Assembly: GCA_910586555.1 (NCBI GenBank)
Contig: CAJUJY010000013.1
Span: 1-64,000, forward strand
DNA from: an uncultured Lachnospiraceae bacterium
Lineage (GTDB): Bacteria > Bacillota > Clostridia > Lachnospirales > Lachnospiraceae
DNA length: 64,000 nt
Direction of reading: 5' to 3'
The position numbers and the translations under genes are program-made. Under the pieces are notes generated by a model. It ran no database searches. It saw only the letters and a program-made list of their open reading frames with translations, and was not told where the DNA came from. Every line of letters begins with the position of its first letter. Position 1 is the stretch's first letter. Of the stretch, positions 7,780 through 16,457 are shown piece after piece.

Positions 7780-8319
7780 TTATTTTTTGAATGGCATACC
7801 AAACTGTGCCAATAATTCACGAGCTTCTTCATCAGTTGCAGCCGTAGTAACGATTATAACATCCATACCCCTTACTTTATCTATTTTATCATACTCTATT
7901 TCTGGGAAAATAAGCTGCTCCTTAATGCCAAGTGCATAATTGCCCCTGCCATCAAATGCATCCGGGTTTACCCCCCTGAAGTCACGTACACGTGGCAATG
8001 CCAGATTTATAAGGCGGTCAAGAAATTCATACATCCTGCTGCCCCTTAAAGTAACTTTGCAGCCTATTGGCATACCTTCCCTGATTTTAAAGTTTGCTAT
8101 TGAATTTTTAGCTTTTGTTGTAACAGGTTTCTGTCCTGAAATAATTGCAAGGTCATTCATGGCAGCATCAAGTACTTTTGAATTTTCCTTTGCTTCACCA
8201 ACACCCATATTAATAACTATCTTTTCAATCTTTGGCACCTGCATAACATTTTTATAACCAAATTTTTTGGTCATGCCATCAACGATTTCTTTCTGATAAG
8301 TTTCTTGTAAACGAGTCAA
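7780..8319 (-). CDS. rplE: 50S ribosomal protein L5
   Basis: Ribosomal protein uL5, 179 residues, which binds 5S rRNA and contacts the P-site tRNA. Family segments include QVPKIEKIVINMGVGEA, a KPVTTKAKNSIANFKIREG stretch, FLDRLINLALPRVRDFRG and EQLIFPEIEYD. It sits 13 bp upstream of rpsN, the usual order. Confidence 0.97.
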   Translation of the reverse strand: MTRLQETYQKEIVDGMTKKFGYKNVMQVPKIEKIVINMGVGEAKENSKVLDAAMNDLAIISGQKPVTTKAKNSIANFKIREGMPIGCKVTLRGSRMYEFLDRLINLALPRVRDFRGVNPDAFDGRGNYALGIKEQLIFPEIEYDKIDKVRGMDVIIVTTAATDEEARELLAQFGMPFKK

Positions 8320-8343
8320 CGCTAACAGCCTCCTTTCTTAAGA

Positions 8344-8649
8344 TTAATCAATTACTTCGCCAGTTGCTTTTGCATAACGTACCTTTTTGCCATCCTGGAA
8401 TTTAAAGCCTACACGTGATGCTTTCCCTTTGCTGACATACATAACATTTGACATGTCCATAGGAGCAGACTGCTGTACAAGGCCTCCCTGCGGGTTCGCC
8501 TGGTTTGGCTTTGTATGCTTTGTAACCTGGTTAATCCCTTCAATAACCACTTTGCCATTTTTAACGGCTGTTACCTTGCCTTCCCTGCCTTTATCTTTAC
8601 CAGTGATAACTTTTACTGTATCACCTTTTTTAATTTTACTTGTTGCCAC
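8344..8649 (-). CDS. rplX: 50S ribosomal protein L24
   Basis: Ribosomal protein uL24, 101 residues, an assembly-initiating protein of the 50S subunit. It opens with the KOW motif (KIKKGDTVKVITGKDKGREG) at residues 5-24 and has the conserved GINQVTKHTKPNQANPQGG segment. Located between rplN and rplE. Confidence 0.96.
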   Translation of the reverse strand: MATSKIKKGDTVKVITGKDKGREGKVTAVKNGKVVIEGINQVTKHTKPNQANPQGGLVQQSAPMDMSNVMYVSKGKASRVGFKFQDGKKVRYAKATGEVID

Positions 8650-8661
8650 AATGACACCTCC

Positions 8662-9030
8662 TTATAATACTTCTGGTGCTAATGATACGATTTTCATAAA
8701 CTGTTTTTCCCTTAATTCCCTTGCTACAGGTCCAAAAATACGTGTACCTCTTGGTGTTTTGTCATCACGTATAATTACCGCTGCATTTTCATCAAACCTG
8801 ATATAAGAACCATCAGGACGGCGTATGCTTTTTACTGTACGTACTACCACTGCTTTAACTACATCACCTTTTTTTACAACACCGCCTGGTGTTGCATCTT
8901 TGACAGAAGCAACAATAATATCCCCAACGCCGGCATATCTCCTTGTTGAACCACCCATAACCCTGATACAAAGAAGTTCTTTAGCACCTGTATTATCAGC
9001 TACTTTAAGCCTTGATTCCTGCTGTACCAT
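8662..9030 (-). CDS. rplN: 50S ribosomal protein L14
   Basis: Ribosomal protein uL14, 122 residues, at the subunit interface. It has the usual start MVQQESRLKVADNTGAKEL, the RRPDGSYIRFDENAAV segment and RIFGPVARELRE. It is followed 12 bp later by rplX. Confidence 0.97.
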   Translation of the reverse strand: MVQQESRLKVADNTGAKELLCIRVMGGSTRRYAGVGDIIVASVKDATPGGVVKKGDVVKAVVVRTVKSIRRPDGSYIRFDENAAVIIRDDKTPRGTRIFGPVARELREKQFMKIVSLAPEVL

Positions 9031-9061
9031 GTTTTAAACCTCCATATTCTGCAAAAGTGAA

Positions 9062-9316
9062 TTATTTTGCCCTTTCAACTACTTCTACAAGCCTCCATCT
9101 CTTATCTTTAGACAATGGCCTTGTTTCCATGACTCTTACCCTGTCACCAATTTTGCAGGTATTTTCCTCATCATGGGCTTTTAATTTATAAGTTCTTTTA
9201 ATAATTTTATTATAAAGCGGATGCTTTACGTTATCAACTATTGCAACAACTATTGTCTTGTCCATCTTATCACTAACTACTTTACCTACACGGGTTTTCC
9301 TAAGATTTCTCTCCAC
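9062..9316 (-). CDS. rpsQ: 30S ribosomal protein S17
   Basis: Ribosomal protein uS17, 84 residues, a primary 16S rRNA binder. A GTG start at 9316 is chosen because AGGAGG stands 8 bp upstream and the encoded MERNLRKTRVGKVVSDKMDK matches the family N-terminus. The open frame extends upstream to 9397, but that extension overlaps rpmC and shows no family similarity. The C-terminal METRPLSKDKRWRLVEVVE is typical. Confidence 0.95.
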   Translation of the reverse strand: MERNLRKTRVGKVVSDKMDKTIVVAIVDNVKHPLYNKIIKRTYKLKAHDEENTCKIGDRVRVMETRPLSKDKRWRLVEVVERAK

Positions 9317-9356
9317 TTTAAGTATCCTCCTTCCAATACCACAACTAAGCCTGGTA

Positions 9357-9557
9357 TTACTGCTGTTGTGCTGTAAGCACTGTTTTAATTCTTGCAATAT
9401 TCTTTTTTACTTCCTTAATCCTGCTTGTATTTTCTAACTGGTTAGTTGCGTTCTGGAACCTGAGATTAAAAAGCTCTTTTTTAGCAGCTACTAAATCAGC
9501 ATTTAATTCTTCTACAGATTTATTTCTTAAATCTTCCATATACTGTTTACTCTTCAC
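9357..9557 (-). CDS. rpmC: 50S ribosomal protein L29
   Basis: Ribosomal protein uL29, 66 residues, an all-helical protein near the peptide exit tunnel. A GTG at 9557 is preferred because AGGAGG lies 8 bp before it. An in-frame GTG at 9566 directly abuts that ribosome binding site and cannot use it. The core KKELFNLRFQ-AT-QLEN-SRI is the family signature. The start overlaps the last 11 bp of rplP, suggesting translational coupling. Confidence 0.93.
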   Translation of the reverse strand: MKSKQYMEDLRNKSVEELNADLVAAKKELFNLRFQNATNQLENTSRIKEVKKNIARIKTVLTAQQQ

Positions 9558-9984
9558 AGCCCGCACCTCCTTCTAAATCTTCCTTGGATACAATCTTGCA
9601 CTTTATAGGTAATTTATGTGTTGCAAGACGTAAAGCTTCTTTTGCTATTTCATCTGATACACCCGAAATTTCAAACATTACACGGCCTGGCTTAACAACA
9701 GCTACCCAGTATTCAAGTGCACCTTTACCTTTACCCATTCGTGTTTCAGCAGGTGTCTTTGTAACTGGCTTATCCGGGAAAATTTTAATCCAGACCTTGC
9801 CGCCACGCTTAATATAACGTGTCATGGCAACACGGGCAGCCTCAATCTGGTTTGACTTAATCCATGCTGGCTCTAATGCCACAATACCATATTCACCATT
9901 TGTAATTTTATTTCCTCTGAGCGCTTTTCCTGTCATGCGGCCACGGAACTGTTTACGATGTTTAACTCTCTTAGGCATTAACAT
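9547..9984 (-). CDS. rplP: 50S ribosomal protein L16
   Basis: Ribosomal protein uL16, 145 residues, which helps form the A-site tRNA and antibiotic-binding region. It has MPKRVKHRKQFRGRM at the start and the conserved PDKPVTKTPAETRMGKGKG loop. Its ATG overlaps the rpsC stop codon (TAATG), so translation is probably coupled. A second ATG two codons in is an alternative start. The last residues are unusually acidic and include a Cys (GGAGCEE). Confidence 0.96.
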   Translation of the reverse strand: MLMPKRVKHRKQFRGRMTGKALRGNKITNGEYGIVALEPAWIKSNQIEAARVAMTRYIKRGGKVWIKIFPDKPVTKTPAETRMGKGKGALEYWVAVVKPGRVMFEISGVSDEIAKEALRLATHKLPIKCKIVSKEDLEGGAGCEE

Positions 9985-10652
9985 TATTTATCGCTCCCTT
10001 CCTTATTGGCATTGTTCTTTACTGGAAGTACCTCACCATTATAAATCCAGACTTTTACACCAACTTTTCCATAAGTTGTATTTGCCTCTGCAAAGCCATA
10101 ATCAATGTCTGCACGTAATGTCTGGAGAGGAATGGTTCCCTCACTGTAAAACTCTGTACGTGCCATATCAGCACCGCCAAGACGTCCTGAACAGCTTGCT
10201 TTAATGCCCTTTGCACCTGTCTTTAATGTCCTGCCCATTGCTGATTTCATGGCACGGCGGAATGAAACACGCCCCTCTAACTGCTGTGCAATATTTTCAG
10301 CAACAAGCTGTGCATGTTTATCAGGGTTCTTAATATCCATAATCTTAATGTCAAGAACTACCTTCCTGCCTATTACTTTAATAATTTCTTTCTTTAATTT
10401 TTCTATTTCAGCGCCGCCCTTTCCAATTACAAAACCTGGTTTTGCTGTATGGATTATAACACGGACTTTATCTGCTGGCCTTTCGATTTCTATTTTTGAA
10501 ATGCCTGCGCTATACAGCTTTTTCTTTACAAATTCCCTTATTTTATAATCTTCTACAAGAAAATCTGCAAAGTCTTCCTCTGCATACCAGTTGGAATCCC
10601 AGCCGCTTATAACGCCGACCCTTAAACCATGAGGATTAACTTTCTGTCCCAT
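9984..10652 (-). CDS. rpsC: 30S ribosomal protein S3
   Basis: Ribosomal protein uS3, 222 residues, at the mRNA entry channel. It shows the N-terminal MGQKVNPHGLRVGVI, the KH domain with KPGFVIGKGGAEIEKL near residues 75-90, and the C-terminal domain with GRLGGADMARTEFYSEG and KVGVKVWIYNGEVLP. It overlaps rplP by one base at its stop. Confidence 0.97.
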   Translation of the reverse strand: MGQKVNPHGLRVGVISGWDSNWYAEEDFADFLVEDYKIREFVKKKLYSAGISKIEIERPADKVRVIIHTAKPGFVIGKGGAEIEKLKKEIIKVIGRKVVLDIKIMDIKNPDKHAQLVAENIAQQLEGRVSFRRAMKSAMGRTLKTGAKGIKASCSGRLGGADMARTEFYSEGTIPLQTLRADIDYGFAEANTTYGKVGVKVWIYNGEVLPVKNNANKEGSDK

Positions 10653-10683
10653 TTTAATCTCCTTTCATAAACCCATCAAACAA

Positions 10684-11073
10684 TTAACGCTCATTAAGAA
10701 TTATTGTTATGTGGCTCATTCTCTTCTCAATACGATATGCCCTGCCCTGGGCCCTTGGTTTTATTCTCTTCATTGTTGGCCCTTTATTTGCAAAACATTC
10801 TTCTATATATAAATTACTTGGATTCATGCCATTATTGTTTTCAGCATTTGCAACCGCAGACTGTAATAATTTTAATATAATACGGGAAGCATTCCTTGGA
10901 CTGTATGTCAGTATTCCAACCGCTGTTTCCACATCTTTGCCTCTTATGGCATCAAGTACAAAACATGCCTTCTGGACTGAAACCCTTGCATATGATAACT
11001 TTGCAGAAGGTCTGTTTTCTCTCTGGTTCTGGTTTCTCTCTCTCTTTATCTGGGATCTATGTCCTTTTGCCAT
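10684..11073 (-). CDS. rplV: 50S ribosomal protein L22
   Basis: Ribosomal protein uL22, 129 residues, lining the exit tunnel. The core begins about residue 23 (PSAKLSYARVSVQKA) after a basic N-terminal extension rich in Lys, Arg and Gln, a little longer than in many bacteria. The C-terminal GPTMKRIKPRAQGRAYRI is the family hallmark. Confidence 0.96.
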   Translation of the reverse strand: MAKGHRSQIKRERNQNQRENRPSAKLSYARVSVQKACFVLDAIRGKDVETAVGILTYSPRNASRIILKLLQSAVANAENNNGMNPSNLYIEECFANKGPTMKRIKPRAQGRAYRIEKRMSHITIILNER

Positions 11074-11166
11074 TTATGAAGCCTCCTTTCAAATTCCGGT
11101 ATATCAGCTATGGTGGCATACGCCACTCACAGCATCAATTTATATTTACTAATCTTATTTTTTATA
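11074..11166 (-). other. Spacer between rpsS and rplV with a strong hairpin
   Basis: This 93-bp gap contains GTGGC / GCCAC around a GTAT loop at 11116-11129, read on the minus strand. No T run follows, so it is not an obvious terminator. It parallels the hairpins in the rpmD-rplO gap and may protect or process the polycistronic mRNA. Confidence 0.4.
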
Positions 11167-11439
11167 TTAACGCTTCTTTTCGTCTTTGCCATGGCCCCTG
11201 TAAGTCCTTGTAGCAACAAACTCTCCAAGCTTATGCCCAACCATGTCTTCTGTCACATATACAGGTACATGTTTCCTGCCATCGTGTACTGCAAATGTAA
11301 GTCCGACAAATGACGGGAAAATAGTAGAACGGCGTGACCATGTTTTAATAACCTGCTTATCCCCTGACGCAACCTGTGCATCAACCTTTTTAAGAAGGCT
11401 TGCATCAGCAAAAGGCCCTTTCTTTAATGAACGTGACAT
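11167..11439 (-). CDS. rpsS: 30S ribosomal protein S19
   Basis: Ribosomal protein uS19, 90 residues, in the head of the small subunit. It starts MSRSLKKGPFADASLL, with ATG at 11439 preceded by GGAGG. An ATG 12 bp further upstream overlaps that GGAGG and is rejected. It contains TWSRRSTIFPSFVGLTFAVHDGR and HKLGEFVATRTYRGH. Confidence 0.96.
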   Translation of the reverse strand: MSRSLKKGPFADASLLKKVDAQVASGDKQVIKTWSRRSTIFPSFVGLTFAVHDGRKHVPVYVTEDMVGHKLGEFVATRTYRGHGKDEKKR

Positions 11440-11525
11440 TATATCCTCCATTCTGCCGGTATATTTATATCACCAGCTTAATATAACTCTGAAAGCAATA
11501 GCTGCCTGTATACTATCTGTATATT

Positions 11526-12371
11526 TTATTTTGCCAGGGTTTTGCCATCCCTTCTTCTTACTATCAGCTTATTTGACTGTTTATTCTTTTTACGTGTTTT
11601 TAAACCAAGGGCAGGTTTACCCCAAGGTGTACATGGGTTTGGACGTCCTACACTTGTCTTGCCTTCACCACCACCATGTGGATGGTCATTAGGGTTCATA
11701 ACAGAACCACGTACTGTAGGCCTGATACCCATATGGCGCTTACGTCCTGCCTTGCCGATATTTACAAGTGCATGTTCCCCATTGCCGATTACACCTATTG
11801 TAGCACGGCATTTAATAGGAACCATCCTCATTTCACCTGAAGGCAGCCTTAATGTTGCATACTTGCCTTCCTTAGCCATAAGCTGTGCGCCATTGCCAGC
11901 AGCACGTACAAGCTGGCCGCCTTTGCCAGGCATAAGCTCAATATTGTGTACCTGTGTACCAACAGGAATATTTTCAAGCGGAAGGCAGTTACCAGTTTCA
12001 ATTTCTGCTTCTGGCCCGCTCATAACCTTCTGGCCAGTTTTAATTCCTTCTGGTGCAAGTATATATGCCTTCTGTCCGTCAGCATATGCTATTAATGCAA
12101 TATTTGCTGTCCTGTTAGGATCATACTCAATAGACTTTACTATTGCAGGTATATTATCTTTATTTCTTTTAAAATCAATTATCCTGTATTTTCTTCTTGA
12201 ACCACCGCCATGATGCCTGACAGTAATCTTACCCTGGTTATTGCGGCCGGATTTCTTCTTTAATGACACTGTAAGTGACTTTTCTGGTTTATCTGTTGTT
12301 ATTTCAGACCTGTCCACTACTGTCATGTGTCTTCTGGAAGGTGTATATGGGTTAAATGTTTTAATTCCCAT
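11526..12371 (-). CDS. rplB: 50S ribosomal protein L2
   Basis: Ribosomal protein uL2, 281 residues, close to the peptidyl-transferase centre. It opens MGIKTFNPYTPSRRHMTV and has the conserved GGGSRRKYRIIDF and, near the C-terminus, VRGSVMNPNDHPHGGGEGK with the functionally important His. The ATG at 12371 has AGGAGA 7 bp upstream. An in-frame start 18 bp earlier overlaps that site. Confidence 0.97.
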   Translation of the reverse strand: MGIKTFNPYTPSRRHMTVVDRSEITTDKPEKSLTVSLKKKSGRNNQGKITVRHHGGGSRRKYRIIDFKRNKDNIPAIVKSIEYDPNRTANIALIAYADGQKAYILAPEGIKTGQKVMSGPEAEIETGNCLPLENIPVGTQVHNIELMPGKGGQLVRAAGNGAQLMAKEGKYATLRLPSGEMRMVPIKCRATIGVIGNGEHALVNIGKAGRKRHMGIRPTVRGSVMNPNDHPHGGGEGKTSVGRPNPCTPWGKPALGLKTRKKNKQSNKLIVRRRDGKTLAK

Positions 12372-12426
12372 GACATTTTCTCCTTTCAATATCTAATCAG
12401 ATGCGTGATAGGTTTTCCACACACTT

Positions 12427-12726
12427 TTAAAGCCCTTCAAAAATCTCGATGTCTTTGCTGTCCTCTGCCAGTTTTACAATAGCTTTCTTTGTTTTAGCAG
12501 TTTTGCCTGATGTCTGCCCACGGCGGCGTGTCTTGCCTTCAAGGTTCATTGTGTTGACCTTTGCAACCTTTGTACCCTCAAAAAGTTTCTCGACAGCTTC
12601 CCTTATCTGGTTCTTTGTTGCATCAGTGTGTACAAGGAAAGTGTACTTTTTATCTTCCATGGCAGCCATTGACTTTTCAGTAATAACTGGTTTAAGGATT
12701 ATATCATAATATTTTAAATCTGCCAT
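12427..12726 (-). CDS. rplW: 50S ribosomal protein L23
   Basis: Ribosomal protein uL23, 99 residues, at the exit tunnel where trigger factor and SRP dock. It has the family patterns IILKPVITEKSM and TFLVHTDATKNQIREAVEKLF, and a basic hairpin with KTRRRGQTSGKTAKTKKA. Its ATG overlaps the rplD stop (TAATG). Confidence 0.96.
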   Translation of the reverse strand: MADLKYYDIILKPVITEKSMAAMEDKKYTFLVHTDATKNQIREAVEKLFEGTKVAKVNTMNLEGKTRRRGQTSGKTAKTKKAIVKLAEDSKDIEIFEGL

Positions 12727-13349
12727 TATGCATACACCTCCTCAATTTTAGATACTGCGCTTTTTGTAATTATAACTGTTTCATATTTTAAAATATCATA
12801 TACATTAACTGAATTAGCCGGTATAGTTTTTACACCCTGTATATTTCTTGATGAAAGCACTACATTTGCATTATCCCCACCATCAAGGATTACAAGCGCT
12901 TTCTTTACTTTTAATGCATCAAGTACTTTTACCATTTTCTTTGTTTTGATTTCATCAAATGCCAGTGAATCCATAACAAGGAATTTCTTCTCATTTACCC
13001 TGCTTGTAAGTGCAGACCTTATAGCACATGCTTTTTCTTTTTTATTCATTTTAAATGAATAATCCCTTGGTACTGGTGCAAATACAACTCCGCCGCCCTT
13101 CCACTGTGGAGCCCTTATAGAACCCTGCCTTGCATGGCCAGTTCCTTTCTGCTTCCAAGGTTTCTTTCCGCCGCCACGCACTTCTGAACGTGTCTTAGCC
13201 TTCTGTGTCCCCTGGCGTTTATTAGCAAGATGGAGCACTACAGCCATATGAATTAAATGTTCATTTACCTTGGCAGCGAACACTTTATCATTCAAATCCA
13301 TTTTGCCTACTTCGCTGCCTTCCATATTATAAACAGATACGTTAGCCAT
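12726..13349 (-). CDS. rplD: 50S ribosomal protein L4
   Basis: Ribosomal protein uL4, 207 residues from MANVSVYN. L4 is the autoregulator of the S10 operon in some bacteria, including E. coli. The loop reaching into the exit tunnel is visible as RSEVRGGGKKPWKQKGTGHARQG with GSIRAPQWKGGGVVF following. The ATG at 13349 is preceded by AGGAGG, and an upstream ATG overlaps it. Cotranslated with rplW by a one-base overlap. Confidence 0.96.
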   Translation of the reverse strand: MANVSVYNMEGSEVGKMDLNDKVFAAKVNEHLIHMAVVLHLANKRQGTQKAKTRSEVRGGGKKPWKQKGTGHARQGSIRAPQWKGGGVVFAPVPRDYSFKMNKKEKACAIRSALTSRVNEKKFLVMDSLAFDEIKTKKMVKVLDALKVKKALVILDGGDNANVVLSSRNIQGVKTIPANSVNVYDILKYETVIITKSAVSKIEEVYA

Positions 13350-13375
13350 CTGTGTATTCCTCCTTTCCAAAAGAA

Positions 13376-14059
13376 TTATTTATGAGCCTTAACGCTTTCT
13401 TTAATTATTACACATGCCTTCCTCGGGCCAGGTACTGCACCCTTAACTAAAATAAGGTTCTTTTCTGCATCTACCCTTACAATCTCAAGGTTCTGTATTG
13501 TAACCCTGGCATTTCCCATATGGCCTGGCATTTTCTTGCCTTTAAATACACGTCCAGGATCAGAACATGCACCATTAGAACCTGCATGTCTGTGGAACTT
13601 TGAACCATGTCCCATAGGCCCTCTGTGAAGCCCGTGCCTCCTGATAGCACCCTGGAACCCTTTACCTTTAGAAGTGCCAGTTGCATCAATCTTATCACCT
13701 GCTTCAAATATATCAGCCTTAATTTCCTGTCCTGGCTTATACTCCTCAGCGTCCTCAAATTTAAATTCTTTCAGATATCTTTTTCCAGAAACACCAGCTT
13801 TTGCAAAATGTCCCTGTAATGGCTTATTTACACCATGAATCCTTTTAACTTCCCTTTTTCCTGTTGCGTCTTTTGTAATAATTTTATCCTTCTTGTCAAC
13901 AAAGCCTACCTGTACTGCGCTGTACCCGTCATTGCTAACAGTTTTTACCTGTGTTACATAACATGGCCCTGCCTGGAGTACAGTAACAGGGGTTAATATC
14001 CCCTTATCATTGAAAATCTGTGTCATGCCGATTTTCGTAGCTAAAATAGCTTTCTTCAT
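13376..14059 (-). CDS. rplC: 50S ribosomal protein L3
   Basis: Ribosomal protein uL3, 227 residues. It starts MKKAILATKIGMTQIF after AGGAGG at about 10 bp. The central loop near the peptidyl-transferase centre is present (GKGFQGAIRRHGLHRGPMGH and HRHAGSNGACSDPGRVFKGK), as is the C-terminal segment VKGAVPGPRKACVIIKE. An in-frame start 51 bp upstream has no family support. Confidence 0.96.
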   Translation of the reverse strand: MKKAILATKIGMTQIFNDKGILTPVTVLQAGPCYVTQVKTVSNDGYSAVQVGFVDKKDKIITKDATGKREVKRIHGVNKPLQGHFAKAGVSGKRYLKEFKFEDAEEYKPGQEIKADIFEAGDKIDATGTSKGKGFQGAIRRHGLHRGPMGHGSKFHRHAGSNGACSDPGRVFKGKKMPGHMGNARVTIQNLEIVRVDAEKNLILVKGAVPGPRKACVIIKESVKAHK

Positions 14060-14195
14060 TAATAATGCACCTCCTGTTAATCTACAGCGGATTTCAAATC
14101 CTGAAATCATCCTAGATGGTCTATAAAGTGCAAGTCCATAAACAAAAAACTATGCTTCTATATATAAACCCTAAGAGTTTCTACCTGGTTAAATA

Positions 14196-14513
14196 TTACT
14201 TTTCCTTCATTTTAAGGACTACTGCTACACCAGATGGCATTTCCATCTTTGTAAGAGCTTCTATGGTCTTCTGTGTAGGGGCAATAACATCAATCAGCCT
14301 TTTGTGTGTCCTCTGCTCAAACTGCTCTCTTGAATCCTTGTACTTATGCACAGCACGGAGAATTGTAACTACTTCCTTCTTAGTTGGAAGTGGTACAGGC
14401 CCGCTTACCTTTGCACCTGTCTTCTTAACGGTTTCAATAATCTTTGCAGCAGCATGATCAACCTGGTTGTGGTCATACGCCTTGAGTGTAATCCTCATTA
14501 CATTTGTTGCCAT
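14196..14513 (-). CDS. rpsJ: 30S ribosomal protein S10
   Basis: Ribosomal protein uS10, 105 residues, also the NusE subunit of antitermination complexes. Family features are RITLKAYDHNQVDHAAAKI and GPVPLPTKKEVVTILRA, with HKRLIDVIAPTQKTIEAL. It heads the operon, preceded by AGGAGG and a long structured leader. In many bacteria it follows tuf, but here it has its own promoter. Confidence 0.97.
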   Translation of the reverse strand: MATNVMRITLKAYDHNQVDHAAAKIIETVKKTGAKVSGPVPLPTKKEVVTILRAVHKYKDSREQFEQRTHKRLIDVIAPTQKTIEALTKMEMPSGVAVVLKMKEK

Positions 14514-14781
14514 AAAAAAAGCCGCCTCCTTTTCGCACTTTTACAGGCTGTTATTCTGGCTTAATGCCAGGCCTGCTATATCCAGCGCAACAAGTGGTGA
14601 CTGTACACTTATCCGGGTGTGTCCACTTAGATATACTAATACACATAGCACCCTTTAAAATTACCTATTGTACAGTGACTTGCCGCCAGTTTCCTAACAT
14701 GACATTCGCTCCACGGAAAACCTGCCTTGTGTTTCCACAATAGCAGCAACCTCACGTTTCAACGCTATCAATGTCACAGCA
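14514..14781 (-). promoter_or_regulatory. Structured 5' leader of the S10 operon
   Basis: About 270 nt separate the promoter from rpsJ. On the minus strand a TTGTG-GAAA-CACAA tetraloop hairpin (14727-14740) and a CGTT-GA-AACG hairpin (14755-14764) sit inside a long-range helix TGACATT / AATGTCA (14770-14776 with 14700-14706). Further on AAGTGG can pair with CCACTT, and nested CAGGC/GCCTG and CTGGC/GCCAG helices stand just before the ribosome binding site. This fits an autoregulated r-protein leader. No named motif was confirmed. Confidence 0.55.
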
Positions 14782-14787
14782 TTAACT

Positions 14788-14816
14788 AATATACACTGTT
14801 TTATTATATTTTGCAA
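14788..14816 (-). promoter_or_regulatory. Promoter of the S10 operon
   Basis: Minus strand TTGCAA (14811-14816), 17-bp spacer, TATATT (14788-14793). The surrounding sequence is AT-rich. It is the best promoter match upstream of rpsJ. Confidence 0.6.
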
Positions 14817-15002
14817 GAGGTTTTTTAATTTTTTTGGATTTTTCTGTGGTTTATAGTAAGTATTAACAAATATTCTGTAAAATAAAGGGTATTTTATATA
14901 TAAATATAGCAGGTAAACCCTGGTTTCAGAATTAAGGATATGGAGCAAAACTTTGAAGTAACCAGTTTTTCACTTTCTGACGGGGATATGGAAAAAACCA
15001 GG

Positions 15003-15040
15003 GGACACAAATTTCCGTTCTGGAACTTGTGTCCTTTTTA
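15003..15040 (+). terminator. Orphan terminator-like hairpin
   Basis: GGACACAA (15003-15010) pairs with TTGTGTCC (15027-15034), with an inner TTCC/GGAA pair, followed by TTTTTAATTTTT. No plus-strand gene precedes it. It may end an unseen small RNA or be a remnant of deleted sequence. The 14817-15214 interval otherwise shows only AT-rich sequence. Confidence 0.45.
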
Positions 15041-15214
15041 ATTTTTCTTTTAATATAAGCCATTAATATAACAAATTTATTTCCATAAAATGCCTAAAGT
15101 TTACCATTATTTAACCATAAATAATTTTTATTATAATCACATAGTTAAATAACAGACAGGACTAGTCCAGGAGCACAAAGCAATTTAAATTATTATACAG
15201 AATGGAGAATTAAT

Positions 15215-16282
15215 ATGGGCAAATTCATTAAAATAAGACTTCAAAAAAAACAACTGGCATATACATTGTCAGCAACACTGCTAATATCATTTATACCACA
15301 TATATCCCTTGCAGCAGAACTAAATAACACAGAAACTTCTGTTATTGCATCTGAAAGTCCCACAGATATTACAGTAAATGCTGTTACAGGCAGCACAATA
15401 ATTCCAGGTAACAGCCAGCCAGGGGCTTCTACAGGTGGTGCAATAGATACTGGCACACCGGCGCCGCAGCCAGCAGAAACACCCCCTGTTAATGGCAGCA
15501 GCCAGCCAGGTACATCTACAGGCGGAGCAATAACCCCTGCTCCTGGCTCTTCCAGTACGCCAGATATTATACTTCCAATACCAGGCGGAAGCCAGATATG
15601 GACACCAGATAATACCACAGCCCCAGATGCCAGCCAGACAGCACTGCCCTCTGCCACACCTCCGGTTACTGGTACATCACAGCCAGGCACATCTACAGGC
15701 GGTGCAGTTTTACCTGGCACAACACCAGGGACTTCCACAGGCGGCGCAGTAACACCAGGTAACAGCCAGACTCCTTCCCCTTCTCCTGCCCCTCTTGCCA
15801 TTGGTACAAAATTTACCGCTGGAAATTATATATACAGGGTAACAGGCAATAATACAGTAGCACTTAAAGGATTTGCAAAAGGTGTGTCTTTATCAACAGT
15901 TACCGCACAAAACCAGGTGACCTATAACAAAACCAAATATAATGTTACCAAAATCGGTGATAATGCTTTTAAAGGACAGACATGTATTAAAACAGTACTT
16001 ATACGTAAAAACATCACTGATATTTCATTAAAATCATTTTATAACTGTAAAAATATTACAAAAGTTACAATAAGGACAGGTGTAAAAATTATACGTAAAC
16101 AGGCATTTATGGGATGCAAAAAGTTAAAAACCATTAATATTACGTCTACTGTTTTATCACAGGTAAAAAATAATGCCTTTAAAAATATTAAAAATGGTGC
16201 TGTTATTAATGTAGTAAATAAACAGGCAAAGCTTGCTGTCAAAGCTTCTATACCTGCAAGTGTTAAAGTAAACCAGATGTAA
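15215..16282 (+). CDS. Secreted BspA-like surface protein with repeat linker
   Basis: Exported protein of 355 residues. Residues 1-34 form a signal peptide (basic KIRLQKKQ, hydrophobic core, cleavage likely near SLAA). Residues 55-195 are a Pro/Thr/Ser/Gly linker with at least four variants of the unit SQPGTSTGGA, a spacer crossing or resting on the cell wall. Residues 200-355 form a leucine-rich repeat domain of the BspA/LRR_5 type, with units such as ITKIGDNAFKG, ITDISLKSFYNC and VKIIRKQAFMGCKKLKTI. No LPXTG anchor is visible. Such domains commonly mediate adhesion. Its partner is unknown. TGGAG precedes the ATG at about 8 bp. Confidence 0.75.
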   Translation: MGKFIKIRLQKKQLAYTLSATLLISFIPHISLAAELNNTETSVIASESPTDITVNAVTGSTIIPGNSQPGASTGGAIDTGTPAPQPAETPPVNGSSQPGTSTGGAITPAPGSSSTPDIILPIPGGSQIWTPDNTTAPDASQTALPSATPPVTGTSQPGTSTGGAVLPGTTPGTSTGGAVTPGNSQTPSPSPAPLAIGTKFTAGNYIYRVTGNNTVALKGFAKGVSLSTVTAQNQVTYNKTKYNVTKIGDNAFKGQTCIKTVLIRKNITDISLKSFYNCKNITKVTIRTGVKIIRKQAFMGCKKLKTINITSTVLSQVKNNAFKNIKNGAVINVVNKQAKLAVKASIPASVKVNQM

Positions 16283-16408
16283 TACATGTCTGGCAGATAT
16301 ATTTATTAGAATTTATAAACTATGCAATACTATCTGTATATACTCTTATCCTCCTAAATATATAGATTGAAAAACAATTATAAGCCAGCAAAAAACAATA
16401 TCAAATAC

Positions 16409-16437
16409 AAAAAGCGCCTGGGAACAAGGCGCTTTTT
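16409..16437. terminator. Terminator between the BspA-like gene and spoVG
   Basis: AAAAAGCGCC (16409-16418) pairs perfectly with GGCGCTTTTT (16428-16437) around TGGGAACAA. It is symmetrical and serves the convergent transcripts on both sides. Confidence 0.85.
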
Positions 16438-16457
16438 GTATACGTTATATTACTTTC

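Noticed and set aside
15241..15801. A long antisense frame in the repeat linker of the BspA-like gene
   Set aside because: A by-product of the repetitive Pro/Thr/Gly codons. The same occurs opposite the linker of the 54445 gene.
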